A DNA stretch of 60,725 bases from Bacillus sp. NTK074B (GCF_017303375.1 NZ_JAFKOH010000015.1:1-60725), one strand, 5' to 3'. Counted from the first letter of the stretch, positions 7,374 to 23,078 are shown. Translations and numbers: made by a program. Notes: generated by a model from the sequence alone, not told the origin.

Positions 7374-8126
7374 CTAAATCTCATCAGCACCATAATCCAC
7401 CTTCCACAAATACAATCCATGTGGCGGCGCAGTCTTGCCTGCCTGATTACGATCCCGTGCTTCCAGTATTCGGGGTACCTCCTTCACAGATATATTCCCA
7501 GAACCTACCTCCAACAAAGTACCTACCAGAATCCTCACCATATTATACAAAAATCCATTTCCCACAAATGAAAAAATGATGTCTTCTCCATGCTGATAAA
7601 TTCCGATCTGGTGGATCGTCCTTACTTTGTCTTCTACTTCTGTCTTAGCAGAGCAGAAACTGGTGAAATCATGTTCACCGATGAGATATCTTGAAGCTCG
7701 CTCCATATCCTTTACAGAAAGCGGGATGGGATAGTGTAGGGAAAAGTGACGATTAAATGGACTTCTTGATTCTCCTGAATAGACCCTGTAACGGTACTCC
7801 TTCTTCTTCACTGAAAACCTTGAGTGGAAGTCAGCAGATACGAAAGTGGCGTCTTTCACCGTCACTTCATCGGGTAACCTCGTATTCAGTACGACCGGCC
7901 ATTTCCCCTCAGGAATGGACAGGGGTGTATCAAAATGAAAAACCTGGCCGTTCGCATGGACTCCGGCATCTGTACGTCCAGAACCACTGATTCGGATTCT
8001 CTCACCCTTATGGATTGTCGACAAAACGTCTTCTAGAACACCCTGGACGGTCCGCTCTCTCGGCTGTACCTGATAACCATGAAAAGACGTCCCATCATAG
8101 GCGATAGTACACTTCACTCTTTGCAT
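7374..8126 (-). CDS. truA: tRNA pseudouridine synthase A (TruA)
   Basis: Converts uridines 38-40 of tRNA anticodon stems to pseudouridine. The catalytic aspartate lies in [11 protein letters not shown] (Asp53), followed by the family motifs [14 protein letters not shown] and [11 protein letters not shown]. Length (250 aa) is normal. It is last gene of ecfA1-ecfA2-ecfT-truA, 14 bp after ecfT, an order conserved in Bacillus. No terminator is obvious after it; a truncated repeat lies downstream. Confidence 0.97.
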   Translation of the reverse strand: MQRVKCTIAYDGTSFHGYQVQPRERTVQGVLEDVLSTIHKGERIRISGSGRTDAGVHANGQVFHFDTPLSIPEGKWPVVLNTRLPDEVTVKDATFVSADFHSRFSVKKKEYRYRVYSGESRSPFNRHFSLHYPIPLSVKDMERASRYLIGEHDFTSFCSAKTEVEDKVRTIHQIGIYQHGEDIIFSFVGNGFLYNMVRILVGTLLEVGSGNISVKEVPRILEARDRNQAGKTAPPHGLYLWKVDYGADEI

Positions 8127-8140
8127 TCGCTACACTCCCG

Positions 8141-8938
8141 TTATCCTCTGAAAATGATCAATACAGCCGTCAGGAGGGCAAGGACAATTAACGCTCCCGT
8201 ATCCTTCTTATGCCAGGATAACAGGCGGTATTTCGTCCGGCCTTCTCCTCCCTGATATCCTCTTGCTTCCATGGCGGTTGCCAGGTCCTCAGCCCTTTTA
8301 AAGGCACTGACGAAAAGAGGGATCAATAGAGGAATGATGGCCTTGATCCGGTCCTTAATGGGTCCCGATGAAAACTCGGCACCCCTTGCAATCTGGGCTT
8401 TCATGATTTTATCCGTTTCTTCCATCAAAGTCGGAATAAAACGTAGGGAAATCGACATCATCAGTGCCAGTTCATGAACTGGAAACTTCACTTTTTTCAA
8501 TGGATTCAAAAGTGTTTCAAGTCCATCCGTAATCGTGATGGGTGAAGTTGTCAGAGTTAATAAAGATGTAACAAGAATAAGATAAAAAAATCGTAAAGAG
8601 ATAAAAACCCCTTGCCTTAACCCCTCTTCATGAACAGTTAATACTCCCAAATCAAGAATGACCGGTCCTTCCTTCGTAAAAAACACATGTAAAAAGAACG
8701 TAAACAGAATCAGCCAAAGAATGGGCTTCAGTCCTCCGATGATAAATCGGATGGATAAATTGGATAGAATGAGTGCGCTAAACGTAAAAAGACCGAGCAG
8801 TGCATACGTAACAGCATTATTCGCCAGGAATACGACGCATATAAACCCGAATATAAATAATAACTTGGCCCTCGGATCCATTTGGTGAAGGATGGATTTC
8901 GCCGGTACATAACGACCGAAAATCATTTTTTCCATCAT
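8141..8938 (-). CDS. ecfT: ECF transporter transmembrane subunit EcfT
   Basis: The membrane coupling protein of a group II energy-coupling-factor transporter. It joins the two ATPases to exchangeable vitamin- or metal-binding S subunits encoded elsewhere. It has about five hydrophobic segments and two cytoplasmic Ala-Arg-Gly coupling motifs, KAQIARGAE and AMEARGYQGG. Length 265 aa is typical. Its start overlaps the ecfA2 stop by 4 bp (ATGA), implying translational coupling. No S-component gene is present in the window. Confidence 0.96.
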   Translation of the reverse strand: MMEKMIFGRYVPAKSILHQMDPRAKLLFIFGFICVVFLANNAVTYALLGLFTFSALILSNLSIRFIIGGLKPILWLILFTFFLHVFFTKEGPVILDLGVLTVHEEGLRQGVFISLRFFYLILVTSLLTLTTSPITITDGLETLLNPLKKVKFPVHELALMMSISLRFIPTLMEETDKIMKAQIARGAEFSSGPIKDRIKAIIPLLIPLFVSAFKRAEDLATAMEARGYQGGEGRTKYRLLSWHKKDTGALIVLALLTAVLIIFRG

Positions 8939-9804
8939 AGGTCTTCACCTCCATCCCTAATTCCACGGATGGCTGCAGCCAATTCATCTATCGTTAAACA
9001 AGTCTTCGGAAGTTTCTTCCCTGACCTCTGTTCAAACTGATACTGAAAACGAACGACGTCTGGAACATCCAACCCCATTTCAAACAGTTCATCGGCATCT
9101 GAGAAGATCTCTCTGGGACTTCCTTTTCTTTTTAGACGTCCCTTTTGCATGATCACGATCTCTTCTGCATAATGAGCCGCATCTTCCATGCTATGGGTGA
9201 CAAGAATCGTCGTCAGTCCTTTTTCCTTATGAAGGGAATAGAACATGTCCATGATCTCCCGTTGCCCTCTCGGATCAAGCCCTGCCGTCGGCTCATCCAG
9301 CACAATGACCTCGGGATTCATGGCCAGTACACCTGCAATGGCGACCCGTCTCATTTGCCCCCCTGACAAATCAAATGGGGATTTCTGTAACACATCCTCT
9401 GACAAACCCACTTTCACGATCAGTTCTTTGGCTCTTCGTATCGCTTCTTCCTCCGACACCCCAAAGTTCATGGGTCCATAGCATATATCCTTAAGGACGG
9501 TCTCCTCAAACAGCTGATGTTCCGGAAATTGAAAGACGATGCCTACCTTCTGTCTGACCGGCTTTAAGTTCTTCGTCTTTTGCTTTGCCTTGATTTCGTG
9601 CTCTCCTACTTGGACCAGTCCCTCTGTAGGTTTTAGTAACCCGTTTAAATGCTGCAACAGTGTAGACTTTCCTGAACCGGTATGACCGATCACCGCGAGA
9701 AACTGACCTGTGGGGATCGAGAGATTAATATCTTCAAGGGCAAGTTTTTCGAATGGAGTGTTGAATGAATATCGGTATTCTACCTGTTGAAATGTGATTT
9801 GCAT
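8935..9804 (-). CDS. ecfA2: ECF transporter ATPase EcfA2
   Basis: ABC ATPase of the ECF energising module. It shows Walker [10 protein letters not shown] (about 40-48), Q-loop [12 protein letters not shown] signature LSGGQMRR and Walker [13 protein letters not shown]. The C-terminal extension of about 60 residues is typical of ECF ATPases. It corresponds to B. subtilis YbaE. It overlaps ecfA1 by 25 bp and ecfT by 4 bp, so all three are probably made in fixed ratio as a heterodimer plus EcfT. Confidence 0.95.
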   Translation of the reverse strand: MQITFQQVEYRYSFNTPFEKLALEDINLSIPTGQFLAVIGHTGSGKSTLLQHLNGLLKPTEGLVQVGEHEIKAKQKTKNLKPVRQKVGIVFQFPEHQLFEETVLKDICYGPMNFGVSEEEAIRRAKELIVKVGLSEDVLQKSPFDLSGGQMRRVAIAGVLAMNPEVIVLDEPTAGLDPRGQREIMDMFYSLHKEKGLTTILVTHSMEDAAHYAEEIVIMQKGRLKRKGSPREIFSDADELFEMGLDVPDVVRFQYQFEQRSGKKLPKTCLTIDELAAAIRGIRDGGEDL

Positions 9805-10616
9805 AATTCATCCACCAACTCTTCTTCTGTAAAATAAGTTTTAGACAAGGATATACCCGCTTCTTTCAAAGCTCCGGCAAGCTTTATGGTAAATGGAGAG
9901 TCCAAACCAAGCTTTATCAGCTCGTCCTTCAGAAGGAAAATATCTTCTGGAATCCCTTCCTTAAAGACCATCCCTTGATTTAAGACAATCATTCGATCTG
10001 CCTTTGTTGCTTCCTCCAGGTCATGGGTTATGGAAATCACCGTTAAGTTCTCTTCCTCTTTCAACTTTCGTACTGTTTCAAGGACCTCTTGCCTTCCTTT
10101 TGGATCAAGCATCGATGTTGCTTCATCTAAGATGATGATCGATGGCTGCAGGGCTACAACGCCTGCAATTGCTACGCGCTGCTTCTGACCACCTGATAAA
10201 TGGTGCGGCTCTTGATCAAGAAAATCTTCCATATGGACGCTTTTTAAAGCATCATTCACCCTCTGTACCATCGATTCATGCGGTACCCCATGGTTTTCTA
10301 ACCCAAAAGCCACATCATCTTCCACTGTAGCACCGACAAACTGATTATCGGGATTCTGAAAAACCATACCCAGCTTTGAACGGATGTCCCAAATAGAGTT
10401 TTCAGCAAGAGTGATTCCATCCACCGTTACAAGTCCCTTCTCCGGGAAGTGAAGACCATTCAGCATTTTAGCTAAGGTGGATTTCCCTGAACCATTATGA
10501 CCGACAATCGCCAGCCACTCACCTTGATTAACCGTCAGGCTAATGCCTTTAAGGGCGTAGGTTTCCTGATCCGGGTATCTGAAATACACATCGTCAACTT
10601 TAATGATTTCCTTCAA
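9780..10616 (-). CDS. ecfA1: ECF transporter ATPase EcfA1
   Basis: The partner ATPase of the ECF module (B. subtilis YbxA). It contains Walker [11 protein letters not shown]-loop FQNPDNQFV, signature LSGGQKQR and Walker [13 protein letters not shown], where Glu is the catalytic base. Length 278 aa is usual. A GAGGAGG site precedes ATG. It is first gene of ecfA1-ecfA2-ecfT-truA, preceded by two consecutive terminator structures after rplQ, so its expression may depend on read-through or on an unrecognised promoter. Confidence 0.95.
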   Translation of the reverse strand: MKEIIKVDDVYFRYPDQETYALKGISLTVNQGEWLAIVGHNGSGKSTLAKMLNGLHFPEKGLVTVDGITLAENSIWDIRSKLGMVFQNPDNQFVGATVEDDVAFGLENHGVPHESMVQRVNDALKSVHMEDFLDQEPHHLSGGQKQRVAIAGVVALQPSIIILDEATSMLDPKGRQEVLETVRKLKEEENLTVISITHDLEEATKADRMIVLNQGMVFKEGIPEDIFLLKDELIKLGLDSPFTIKLAGALKEAGISLSKTYFTEEELVDELCKSHFNR

Positions 10617-10671
10617 TTCTGTAACCTCCTCTACGCTATCCTTACTCAGCTCTGCTAAAACCTTTGCATAT

Positions 10672-10770
10672 AAAAAAAAGCCTGCACCCCGACCAAAGAA
10701 AAGAAAGTCTTTTCTTGTTCATCCACTGAACAGCTTCTATAAATATAGAAGTTGGAAGGGGTGCACGAGC
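10672..10770 (-). ncRNA. multi-hairpin structured RNA ending in an intrinsic terminator
   Basis: On the minus strand TGCACCCC (10758-10765) pairs with GGGGTGCA (10683-10690) and closes three perfect hairpins: CTTCTATA/TATAGAAG (10734-10751), GTTCA/TGAAC (10717-10731) and AAGAAAAGA/TCTTTTCTT (10696-10716). GGCT and eight U residues follow. The whole resembles a cloverleaf fused to a terminator, 55 bp ahead of ecfA1. It could be an attenuator, a stable 3' RNA or a mobile-element relic. I recognise no named family. Confidence 0.6.
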
Positions 10771-10831
10771 TAGACGAGTCAGACAGCGCTGCTCATCGTA
10801 ACGCTCTGCTTTTCATCACATGCACTTATAC

Positions 10832-10876
10832 AAAAAGGGCAAAGAAGCAGTTAAGGATTAACTGTCCCGCCCTTAA
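10832..10876 (-). terminator. terminator of the rpoA-rplQ transcript
   Basis: On the minus strand AAGGGC and GCCCTT enclose an inner perfect stem CAGTTAA/TTAACTG and are followed by a U tract. It lies 20 bp after the rplQ stop. Confidence 0.85.
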
Positions 10877-10895
10877 TGTTAGAAGTCACGAATTA

Positions 10896-11282
<387 letters not shown>

Positions 11283-11304
11283 CTATATATGAAAGAAGAT
11301 GTTA

Positions 11305-12249
11305 TCAGTCGTCTTTACGTAAACCGAGTCCAAGGTCTTCAAGTTTAACTTTAACCTCTTCAAGGGATTTACGTCCTAGGTTACGCACTTTCATCATATC
11401 TTCTTCAGTCTTGTTAGCAAGCTCTTGAACAGTATTGATTCCAGCACGCTTCAGGCAGTTATAAGAACGAACAGAAAGATCTAATTCTTCGATGGTCATC
11501 TCAAGAACTTTTTCTTTTTGGTCTTCTTCTTTTTCTACCATGATTTCAGCATTCTGCGCTTCATCTGTAAGGCCAACGAAAATATTTAAGTGTTCTGTTA
11601 GAATCTTAGCACCTAAAGAAATTGCTTCTTTCGGTCCAATACTTCCATCAGTCCATACATCAAGAGAAAGTTTATCGTAGTTCGTCATTTGACCAACACG
11701 AGTATTTTCTATTTGATAGTTAACGCGTGAAACTGGAGTGTAAATAGAATCGATTGGGATCACGCCAATAGGAAGATCCTCACGTTTGTTTTGGTCTGCT
11801 GGTCTGTACCCACGACCACGGGATGCACTTAAACGCACACGGAAGTGACCACTCTTAGATAACGTTGCAATGTGTAAATCAGGATTTAACACTTCAACAT
11901 CACTATCATGAGTAATATCCGCAGCCGTTACGACTCCTTCACCCTGCACATCAATCTCCAGCGTTTTTTCTTCATCAGAGTAGATTTTCAACGCTAACTT
12001 CTTGATATTCAAAATGATGGATGTGACATCCTCTACGACGCCTTCAATTGTTGAAAACTCATGCAGTACTCCATCTATTTGAATAGATGTGACAGCAGCA
12101 CCTGGGAGTGACGATAATAGGATACGACGTAAGGAGTTACCCAAAGTTGTACCATATCCACGCTCAAGTGGTTCTACGACGAACTTTCCATATGTGGCAT
12201 CATCGCTGATCTCAACCGTTTCAATTTTTGGCTTTTCAATTTCGATCAT
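11305..12249 (-). CDS. rpoA: RNA polymerase alpha subunit
   Basis: Alpha (314 aa) dimerises to start polymerase assembly; its C-terminal domain binds UP elements and activators. The N-terminal domain (1-230) carries the dimer motif [17 protein letters not shown], and the helix-hairpin-helix CTD (about 245-310) includes [17 protein letters not shown] and [10 protein letters not shown]. Length equals that of B. subtilis. It is separated from rpsK by 170 bp, which contains a candidate promoter of its own. Confidence 0.98.
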   Translation of the reverse strand: MIEIEKPKIETVEISDDATYGKFVVEPLERGYGTTLGNSLRRILLSSLPGAAVTSIQIDGVLHEFSTIEGVVEDVTSIILNIKKLALKIYSDEEKTLEIDVQGEGVVTAADITHDSDVEVLNPDLHIATLSKSGHFRVRLSASRGRGYRPADQNKREDLPIGVIPIDSIYTPVSRVNYQIENTRVGQMTNYDKLSLDVWTDGSIGPKEAISLGAKILTEHLNIFVGLTDEAQNAEIMVEKEEDQKEKVLEMTIEELDLSVRSYNCLKRAGINTVQELANKTEEDMMKVRNLGRKSLEEVKVKLEDLGLGLRKDD

Positions 12250-12375
12250 TAATATTTACCCTCCTTCAAAACGTCGAAACTTCGGGCTAAATAAGATAAA
12301 GTCCGAAATTCCCCATGTTTACGTTCCCTATTGTGCACCAACAACTGGTTACTTTTCTGAATGAACGTATCTTGT

Positions 12376-12404
12376 ATCATATCCCATTATAGACAACGAT
12401 ACAA
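12376..12404 (-). promoter_or_regulatory. candidate internal promoter for rpoA-rplQ
   Basis: TTGTAT (12399-12404), a 17-bp spacer and TATGAT (12376-12381) lie in the 170-bp gap between rpsK and rpoA. A separate rpoA promoter would explain the unusually long gap inside the alpha operon. Confidence 0.45.
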
Positions 12405-12419
12405 AATTTATACAGAAAA

Positions 12420-12827
<408 letters not shown>

Positions 12828-12834
12828 TTACCTA

Positions 12835-13200
12835 TTATTTTTTCTTGTTAGCTACAGTCTTACGAGGACCTTTACGTGTACGAGCATTGTTCTTCGTATG
12901 TTGTCCACGAACAGGTAGTCCACGACGGTGACGAAGACCGCGGTATGAACCGATTTCCATAAGACGTTTGATGTTTAGTGATACTTCACGACGAAGATCA
13001 CCTTCTACTTTTAATTTATCAACGATATCACGAATCTTTCCTAGTTCGTCGTCAGTTAGATCGCGAACGCGAGTATCCTCAGATACACCAGCTTCAGATA
13101 AGATTTTCGCTGCAGTATTTTTACCAATACCGTAGATGTATGTTAATGAAATGACAACACGTTTGTCACGTGGAATGTCTACACCAGCAATACGTGCCAT
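12835..13200 (-). CDS. rpsM: 30S ribosomal protein S13
   Basis: Full-length S13 (121 aa), a head protein contacting 16S rRNA, the large subunit (intersubunit bridge) and P-site tRNA via its basic tail. It starts [20 protein letters not shown], contains a helix-two-turn-helix (YGIGKNTA) and ends in [14 protein letters not shown]. It lies 24 bp after rpmJ. Confidence 0.98.
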   Translation of the reverse strand: MARIAGVDIPRDKRVVISLTYIYGIGKNTAAKILSEAGVSEDTRVRDLTDDELGKIRDIVDKLKVEGDLRREVSLNIKRLMEIGSYRGLRHRRGLPVRGQHTKNNARTRKGPRKTVANKKK

Positions 13201-13224
13201 AGTGATAGCGCACCTCCTTTAAGA

Positions 13225-13344
<120 letters not shown>

Positions 13345-13376
13345 CTAACCTCCTTAATAGTACGGAGTGCAATAGA

Positions 13377-13595
13377 TTATTTATAACGATAAGTGATTCT
13401 ACCACGAGTCAAGTCATACGGTGATAATTCTACTGTTACCTTGTCTCCAGGTAGGATTCGAATGAAATGCATACGGATCTTTCCTGAAACATGTGCCAGT
13501 ACTGTATGACCATTTTCTAATTCTACCTTAAACATCGCATTGGGCAAAGTCTCGGCGACCTTACCTTCAACTTCAATTACATCATCCTTAGCCAT
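13377..13595 (-). CDS. infA: translation initiation factor IF-1
   Basis: IF-1 (72 aa) binds the 30S A site during initiation and assists IF-2 and IF-3. A single OB/S1 fold runs from [19 protein letters not shown] to the C-terminal [10 protein letters not shown]. The ATG at 13593-13595 is chosen by the conserved N-terminus and a GGGAG site; nine extra in-frame codons upstream are not conserved. Its start overlaps the preceding KOW-protein gene by 8 bp. Confidence 0.97.
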   Translation of the reverse strand: MAKDDVIEVEGKVAETLPNAMFKVELENGHTVLAHVSGKIRMHFIRILPGDKVTVELSPYDLTRGRITYRYK

Positions 13596-13926
13596 CGAAC
13601 ATGTCTCCCTTCTTCTCATCATTTAACACTTCGTTAACAAACTTTGAAACAGCATAACGCAGTTTACCGTTCGTTACTCTGCCTGATTCTATAATACTGT
13701 TTTGAACTTCTGGAGAAACATAGTCACACAAGTGAAGATGAGCGATGTTCTTTCGCTTGGCGCGATCAAACTTTCGTCTATCCCCATCCGCTATGAGTAC
13801 AAAACGTTCATCCAACTGCTGAACAACGACCGAGTAGCTTCCTGTTTCTCTCCCTTTGAGGGTTTGAACAATCTGGCCAATCCTCGGAGCCGTCGTATCT
13901 GACTCGATCAATCCAATCACCTTCAC
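13588..13926 (-). CDS. KOW-domain, L14e-like RNA-binding protein (YbzG-like)
   Basis: A basic 112-residue protein between map and infA, where Bacillus and relatives encode a small KOW-domain protein resembling archaeal/eukaryotic L14e. The N-terminal half ([21 protein letters not shown]) fits a KOW barrel; the middle is rich in Lys and Arg ([12 protein letters not shown]). It starts with GTG directly after the map stop, suggesting translational coupling, and ends inside the infA start. Function in bacteria is not established; an RNA- or ribosome-associated role is inference. Confidence 0.8.
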   Translation of the reverse strand: MKVIGLIESDTTAPRIGQIVQTLKGRETGSYSVVVQQLDERFVLIADGDRRKFDRAKRKNIAHLHLCDYVSPEVQNSIIESGRVTNGKLRYAVSKFVNEVLNDEKKGDMFDG

Positions 13927-14672
13927 TTAGGCTTTCGTCAATATCTCATAGCCGTCTTCAGTAATTGCAATGGTGTGTTCAAAGTGCGCACACATTTTAT
14001 CATCTACTGTGACGACTGTCCAGTTATCTGATAACGTTCTAACATATCGACTTCCTGCATTAACCATTGGTTCAATAGCCAGTACCATGCCAGGCTTTAG
14101 ACGCGGACCTTTGTTGGGTGGTCCGTAATGAGGTATTTGCGGGTCCTCATGTAAGTCTTGACCAACTCCGTGTCCCACATACTCCCGAACGATCGAAAAG
14201 CCATTAGCCTCAACAAAAGTTTGTATACTATGAGAGATATTCGACAGACGCTCGCCTGGTTTCGCTTCTTTCAGTCCAAGGAATAATGATTCCTCTGTTA
14301 CATCCAGAAGCTTCTGGGTTTCATCATCTATTGTTCCAACTGGATATGTCCAAGCTGAGTCACCGTGATAACCGTTATATTTAGCACCGATATCGATACT
14401 GATTATATCGCCATCCTTCAATACCCGATCGCCTGGAATTCCATGTACCAACTCATTGTTGACTGAAGCACAGATGCTGCCACGAAACCCATTATACCCT
14501 TTAAAAGATGGAATTGCATCATGTTTACGAATGAATTTTTCAGCAATTGCATCCAATTCTTTCGTTGTTATTCCCGGAGAAATATACTTTTGCAATTCCG
14601 CATGAGTCAATGCAACGATCTTACCAGCATGCCGCATAATCTCAATCTCTCTCGGAGTTTTAGAAATGATCA

Positions 14673-14673
<1 letters not shown>
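13927..14673 (-). CDS. map: type I methionine aminopeptidase
   Basis: Removes initiator methionine from nascent proteins at the ribosome exit. The pita-bread fold has the metal ligands of the family: Asp in [17 protein letters not shown] (two), His in EYVGHGVG, Glu in AIEPMV and Glu in HFEHTIAI. Length 248 aa is normal for MapA. Its ATG overlaps the adk stop by one base (TAATG), the same adk-map coupling seen across Firmicutes. Confidence 0.97.
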
Positions 14674-16676
<2,003 letters not shown>

Positions 16677-16677
<1 letters not shown>

Positions 16678-17117
16678 TAGATCACCTCGGATGTACCGCC
16701 AGCAGCTTCGATAGCTTCTTTAGCAGTGGTTGAGAATTTGTTTGCTTTTACTGTAAGCTTTTTCTCGATTGAACCTTTACCAAGAATCTTAATTCCTGCT
16801 TTTTCGTTTCTCACTACACCAGATTCTACAAGTAGAGCTGGAGTAACTTCTGTACCATCTTCGAAGCGATTCAATGCGTCAAGATTGACAATTGCATATT
16901 CTTTACGATTGATGTTCGTGAATCCACGTTTAGGTAGACGTTGGAACAATGGTGTTTGACCACCCTCGAAGCCAGGACGAGTTCCGCCACCTGAACGGGC
17001 GTTTTGTCCTTTATGACCTTTACCAGCAGTCTTTCCATTACCTGAACCAATACCACGTCCTACACGATTGCGGACTTTACGTGAACCTTCTGTAGGCTTT
17101 AACTCATGTAATTTCAT
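16677..17117 (-). CDS. rplO: 50S ribosomal protein L15
   Basis: Full-length L15 (146 aa), a late 50S assembly protein with a long Gly/Arg/Lys-rich N-terminal extension ([20 protein letters not shown]) that penetrates 23S rRNA and a globular C-terminal domain. It lies 32 bp after rpmD and overlaps secY by one base. Confidence 0.98.
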
Positions 17118-17149
17118 GTCGGCACCTCCTTCTTTTTAAGCGTTAAGAA

Positions 17150-17332
17150 TTATTTTTCAGTTACTGTAACAAGGTGAGCCACTTTGTTGATCATACCGCG
17201 GATTGCAGCATTATCTTGTTGCTCAACCGTTTGGTGCATTTTGCGAAGTCCCAAAGCTTCAACCGTTTTGCGTTGATCTTGAGGACGGCCAATGATGCTG
17301 CGAGTGAGGGTAATTTCTAGTTTGTTAGCCAT
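17150..17332 (-). CDS. rpmD: 50S ribosomal protein L30
   Basis: Full-length L30 (60 aa) near the 5S/23S interface. The pattern [20 protein letters not shown] and the C-terminal hydrophobic strand ([10 protein letters not shown]) are typical. It lies 13 bp after rpsE in the spc operon. Confidence 0.97.
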   Translation of the reverse strand: MANKLEITLTRSIIGRPQDQRKTVEALGLRKMHQTVEQQDNAAIRGMINKVAHLVTVTEK

Positions 17333-17345
17333 CGTTATCCCTCCC

Positions 17346-17846
17346 TTAACCTAAAATCTCTTCCACTGATTTACCACGTAGTTTTGCAACGTCTTCAGCG
17401 GTCTTTAATTGTTTTAAACCTTCGATTGTAGCGCGAACCATATTAATTGGAGTGTTAGATCCTAAAGACTTAGATAGGATATCTTGAACACCAGCTAATT
17501 CAAGTACGGCACGAACAGGTCCACCGGCGATGATTCCTGTACCCGCAGAAGCAGGTTTGATCAGGATTTGACCAGCACCAAATCGTCCAGTTACTAAGTG
17601 AGGTGTTGTACCTTCAACCATAGGAACTTCAATTAGATTTTTCTTCGCATCTTCAATCGCTTTACGGATTGCTTCAGGTACTTCCTGAGCTTTACCAGTT
17701 CCGAAACCAACGTGGCCGTTTTTATCGCCCACTACTACAAGAGCAGCGAAACGGAAACGACGTCCACCTTTAACAACTTTCGCAACACGATTGATTGTAA
17801 CTACGCGTTCTTCAAATTCTAGTTTACTTGGATCAATACGACGCAT
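17346..17846 (-). CDS. rpsE: 30S ribosomal protein S5
   Basis: Full-length S5 (166 aa). It has an N-terminal double-stranded-RNA-binding-like domain with the [20 protein letters not shown] loop and a C-terminal ribosomal S5 fold. S5 acts in decoding accuracy and lines the mRNA entry channel. It lies 23 bp after rplR. Confidence 0.98.
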   Translation of the reverse strand: MRRIDPSKLEFEERVVTINRVAKVVKGGRRFRFAALVVVGDKNGHVGFGTGKAQEVPEAIRKAIEDAKKNLIEVPMVEGTTPHLVTGRFGAGQILIKPASAGTGIIAGGPVRAVLELAGVQDILSKSLGSNTPINMVRATIEGLKQLKTAEDVAKLRGKSVEEILG

Positions 17847-17869
17847 CTGGATTGTCCCTCCTTTTTTTA

Positions 17870-18232
17870 TTAAAATTCTAAGCCGTTTTCACGAGCTGCT
17901 TCAGCCAAAGCTTTGATACGGCCATGATATAAATATCCACCACGGTCAAATACTACGGATTTTAATCCTTTTTCTACTGCACGTTTCGCAACTAGTTCTC
18001 CAACTTTCGCTGCTGCATCAGCAGTAGCAGATGAATCTAGATTGAAATCTTTATCTTGAGAAGATGCACTTACTAGAGTAACACCGTTCATATCATCGAT
18101 AAGTTGAGCGTAGATATTTTTGTTAGAACGGAAAACGTTCAAACGAGGACGAGTTTCAGTTCCAGTAATTTTTGAACGGACACGAGCATGTCTTTTCTTA
18201 CGTGTTTTGTTCTTATCTGGCTTAGTAATCAC
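17870..18232 (-). CDS. rplR: 50S ribosomal protein L18
   Basis: Full-length L18 (120 aa), a 5S rRNA-binding protein of the central protuberance. It has a basic N-terminus ([18 protein letters not shown]) and the C-terminal core [20 protein letters not shown]. It lies 33 bp after rplF. Confidence 0.98.
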   Translation of the reverse strand: MITKPDKNKTRKKRHARVRSKITGTETRPRLNVFRSNKNIYAQLIDDMNGVTLVSASSQDKDFNLDSSATADAAAKVGELVAKRAVEKGLKSVVFDRGGYLYHGRIKALAEAARENGLEF

Positions 18233-18265
18233 CTACGGTCACTCCTTTCTTTTGCCTACGCGGCA

Positions 18266-18805
18266 TTATTTACCTGTTTTACCTTCTTTACGACGAACAT
18301 ATTCACCTTCGTAGCGAATACCTTTTCCTTTGTAAGGCTCAGGAGAGCGTACAGCACGAATGTTAGCAGCTAATGCCCCAACACGTTCTTTGTCGATACC
18401 TTTGATAGATATCTTTGTATTTGCTGGTACTTCGATCTCAATACCTTGTTCTGGTTCGATCTCAACTGGGTGAGAGTAACCAACGTTAAGTACAAGCTTC
18501 GTACCTTGTTTTTGAGCACGGTAACCTACACCGACTAGCTCAAGGTTTCTTTGGAATCCTTTAGACACACCTTCAACCATGTTCGCGATTAGGGCACGAG
18601 TTGTACCGTGTAACGCGCGGTGTTCTTTTGCATCAGAAGGACGAGTAACTGTTGCTACATTTCCTTCTAATTCTACTTTGATATCAGCATTGAATGTACG
18701 AGAAAGTTCCCCTTTAGGTCCCTTTACAGTTACAGTGTTATCTTCACCGACTGTAAGAGTAACGTCAGATGGAATTTCGACTGGTAGTTTTCCTACACGT
18801 GACAT
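18266..18805 (-). CDS. rplF: 50S ribosomal protein L6
   Basis: Full-length L6 (179 aa), binding 23S helix 97 near the factor-binding site. Two tandem L6 folds are visible (about 1-80 and 90-170); the conserved C-terminal motif [20 protein letters not shown] is intact. It lies 30 bp after rpsH. Confidence 0.98.
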   Translation of the reverse strand: MSRVGKLPVEIPSDVTLTVGEDNTVTVKGPKGELSRTFNADIKVELEGNVATVTRPSDAKEHRALHGTTRALIANMVEGVSKGFQRNLELVGVGYRAQKQGTKLVLNVGYSHPVEIEPEQGIEIEVPANTKISIKGIDKERVGALAANIRAVRSPEPYKGKGIRYEGEYVRRKEGKTGK

Positions 18806-18835
18806 CCTGTTGCACCTCCATTCATATAAAAAATA

Positions 18836-19234
18836 TTACCAAACGTAAGCTAGTACTTCTCCGCCTACTTGTTGAGCACGAGCTTCTTTATCCGTTAACA
18901 CACCCGTAGAAGTAGAAACAAGTGCGATACCCAGACCGTTTAATACTTTAGGTACCTCTGTTGATTTTGCATATACACGTAAACCAGGTTTAGAGATACG
19001 CTTTAATCCAGTAATTACTCGTTCGTTGTTTGCTCCATATTTTAAGAAGATGCGGATAACACCTTGCTTGTTATCTTCTACATATTCTACGTCACGCACG
19101 AAACCTTCACGTTTGAGGATTTCAGCAATTTCTTTCTTGATGTTAGAAGCAGGAACTTCTAATCTTTCGTGACGAACCATATTCGCATTACGGATGCGAG
19201 TAAGCAAATCTGCAATTGGATCTGTCATTGTCAT
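18836..19234 (-). CDS. rpsH: 30S ribosomal protein S8
   Basis: Full-length S8 (132 aa), a primary binder of the 16S central domain. It has the typical N-terminus [17 protein letters not shown] and C-terminal [16 protein letters not shown]. In enteric bacteria S8 represses the spc operon; whether it does here is unknown. It lies 30 bp after rpsN. Confidence 0.98.
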   Translation of the reverse strand: MTMTDPIADLLTRIRNANMVRHERLEVPASNIKKEIAEILKREGFVRDVEYVEDNKQGVIRIFLKYGANNERVITGLKRISKPGLRVYAKSTEVPKVLNGLGIALVSTSTGVLTDKEARAQQVGGEVLAYVW

Positions 19235-19264
19235 AATAATTTACCTCCTTCCCAATATGGGGTA

Positions 19265-19474
<210 letters not shown>

Positions 19475-20014
19475 TTACTTTTGGAATGGCATTCCGATTT
19501 GTGTCAATAATTCACGAGCTTCTTCGTCTGTGTTAGCAGTCGTTACGATTACGATATCCATACCACGTGCTTTAGACACTTTATCATAATCAATCTCAGG
19601 GAAAATCAATTGCTCTTTTACTCCTAATGTGTAGTTACCGCGACCGTCGAATGCTTTTTTAGAAACACCGCGGAAGTCACGCACACGAGGAAGTGAAACA
19701 GAAATTAATTTATCTAAGAACTGGTACATACGCTCTCCGCGAAGAGTAACTTTTGCACCGATTGGCATACCTTCACGAAGACGGAAGCCTGCGATAGATT
19801 TTTTAGCTTTTGTTACGACTGGTTTTTGACCAGTGATTTGAGTTAATTCATCAACAGCTACATCAAGAGCTTTTGAGTTTGAAACAGCATCACCGATACC
19901 CATGTTGACAACGATCTTTTCAACTTTAGGTACTTCCATTACTGATTTGTAATTGAATTTGCTCACTAGAGCTGGACTAATTTCTTGTTGAAATTTTTCT
20001 TTTAGGCGGTTCAT
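19475..20014 (-). CDS. rplE: 50S ribosomal protein L5
   Basis: Full-length L5 (179 aa), a 5S-binding protein of the central protuberance that contacts P-site tRNA and S13. Conserved segments [26 protein letters not shown] [17 protein letters not shown] and ending [17 protein letters not shown] are present. It lies 26 bp after rplX. Confidence 0.98.
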   Translation of the reverse strand: MNRLKEKFQQEISPALVSKFNYKSVMEVPKVEKIVVNMGIGDAVSNSKALDVAVDELTQITGQKPVVTKAKKSIAGFRLREGMPIGAKVTLRGERMYQFLDKLISVSLPRVRDFRGVSKKAFDGRGNYTLGVKEQLIFPEIDYDKVSKARGMDIVIVTTANTDEEARELLTQIGMPFQK

Positions 20015-20040
20015 TTAGAATACCTCCCTTCTTAATCGTA

Positions 20041-20352
20041 CTATTTATCTAGAACTTCACCTGATTTTTTTGCTACACGTACTTTTTTGCCGTCTTCCGT
20101 CTTAAAACCTACACGAGTTGGCTCGTTAGATTTCGGATCTAGAAGCATAACATTTGATACATGGATAGATGCTTCCTGGCTGATGATCCCGCCTTGCGGA
20201 TTCATCTGTGAAGGTTTAGCGTGTTTTTTTACAACGTTGATTCCTTCAACTAGCACTCGGTCTTTCTTTGGGAATGAAGCAAGAACAACACCTGTTTTGC
20301 CTTTGTCTTTCCCAGTAATGACCATTACTTTATCGCCTTTTTTTACATGCAT
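20041..20352 (-). CDS. rplX: 50S ribosomal protein L24
   Basis: L24 (103 aa) initiates 50S assembly and lies at the tunnel exit. The KOW motif ([20 protein letters not shown]) occupies the N-terminal half. The ATG at 20350-20352 ([11 protein letters not shown]) is chosen for its AAGGAGG site; nine upstream in-frame codons contain that site and so cannot be coding. It lies 39 bp after rplN. Confidence 0.97.
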   Translation of the reverse strand: MHVKKGDKVMVITGKDKGKTGVVLASFPKKDRVLVEGINVVKKHAKPSQMNPQGGIISQEASIHVSNVMLLDPKSNEPTRVGFKTEDGKKVRVAKKSGEVLDK

Positions 20353-20391
20353 TTCATCGCACCTCCTTGAATGGCCCAATGCTAATATCTA

Positions 20392-21068
<677 letters not shown>

Positions 21069-21088
21069 TTAAGCAAACCTCCTCTCAT

Positions 21089-22375
<1,287 letters not shown>

Positions 22376-22378
22376 AGC

Positions 22379-22720
22379 TTATCCCTCCTTCTTTTCTGAT
22401 ACGACAAGTGTAATGTGACTTGTACGTTTGTTAATTTGACTTGCACGCCCCATCGCACGAGGACGGAAACGTTTAAGTGTTGGTCCTTCATTTACATAAG
22501 CCTCAGTTACCACTAGGCTATTAATATCCATGTCAAAGTTGTGCTCTGCGTTCGCAATAGCAGACTTAAGTACTTTTTCGATTACTGGTGAAGCAGCTTT
22601 AGGTGTATGCTTTAAAATAGCAACCGCTTCTCCAACTTGCTTACCTCGGATTAGATCAACGACTAAACGTACTTTACGAGGAGCAATACGTACTGTTCTT
22701 GCAACAGCTTTTGCTTGCAT
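22379..22720 (-). CDS. rplV: 50S ribosomal protein L22
   Basis: Full-length L22 (113 aa). The long beta-hairpin (around 80-100, [20 protein letters not shown]) lines the nascent-peptide tunnel constriction, a macrolide-resistance site, and shows no deletion here. It lies 19 bp after rpsS. Confidence 0.98.
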   Translation of the reverse strand: MQAKAVARTVRIAPRKVRLVVDLIRGKQVGEAVAILKHTPKAASPVIEKVLKSAIANAEHNFDMDINSLVVTEAYVNEGPTLKRFRPRAMGRASQINKRTSHITLVVSEKKEG

Positions 22721-22739
22721 TAGGATACCCTCCTCTCAA

Positions 22740-23018
22740 TTAGCGTCTTGTTTTCTTATCATCACTTGCGTGACCTTTGTAAGTACGAGATGGCGCGAAT
22801 TCACCAAGCTTGTGTCCTACCATGTCTTCAGTGACGTATACAGGTACATGTTTACGACCATCGTAAACTGCGATAGTGTGACCGATGAATGCTGGGAAGA
22901 TCGTTGAGCGACGAGACCAAGTCTTCACAACTTGTTTGCCTTCAGTTTCGTTCAATTTCTCAACCTTATTCATTAAATGATCATCAACAAAAGGTCCTTT
23001 TTTTAAGCTACGACCCAT
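22740..23018 (-). CDS. rpsS: 30S ribosomal protein S19
   Basis: Full-length S19 (92 aa), a head protein partnering with S13 near the A site. It has the hallmark [39 protein letters not shown] and [15 protein letters not shown]. It lies 60 bp after rplB. Confidence 0.98.
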   Translation of the reverse strand: MGRSLKKGPFVDDHLMNKVEKLNETEGKQVVKTWSRRSTIFPAFIGHTIAVYDGRKHVPVYVTEDMVGHKLGEFAPSRTYKGHASDDKKTRR

Positions 23019-23078
23019 GTTTGAACCTCCCTTCGTGACTGATCTACGGCTCTTTTGAGGAACCGTAGTACAATCCCG

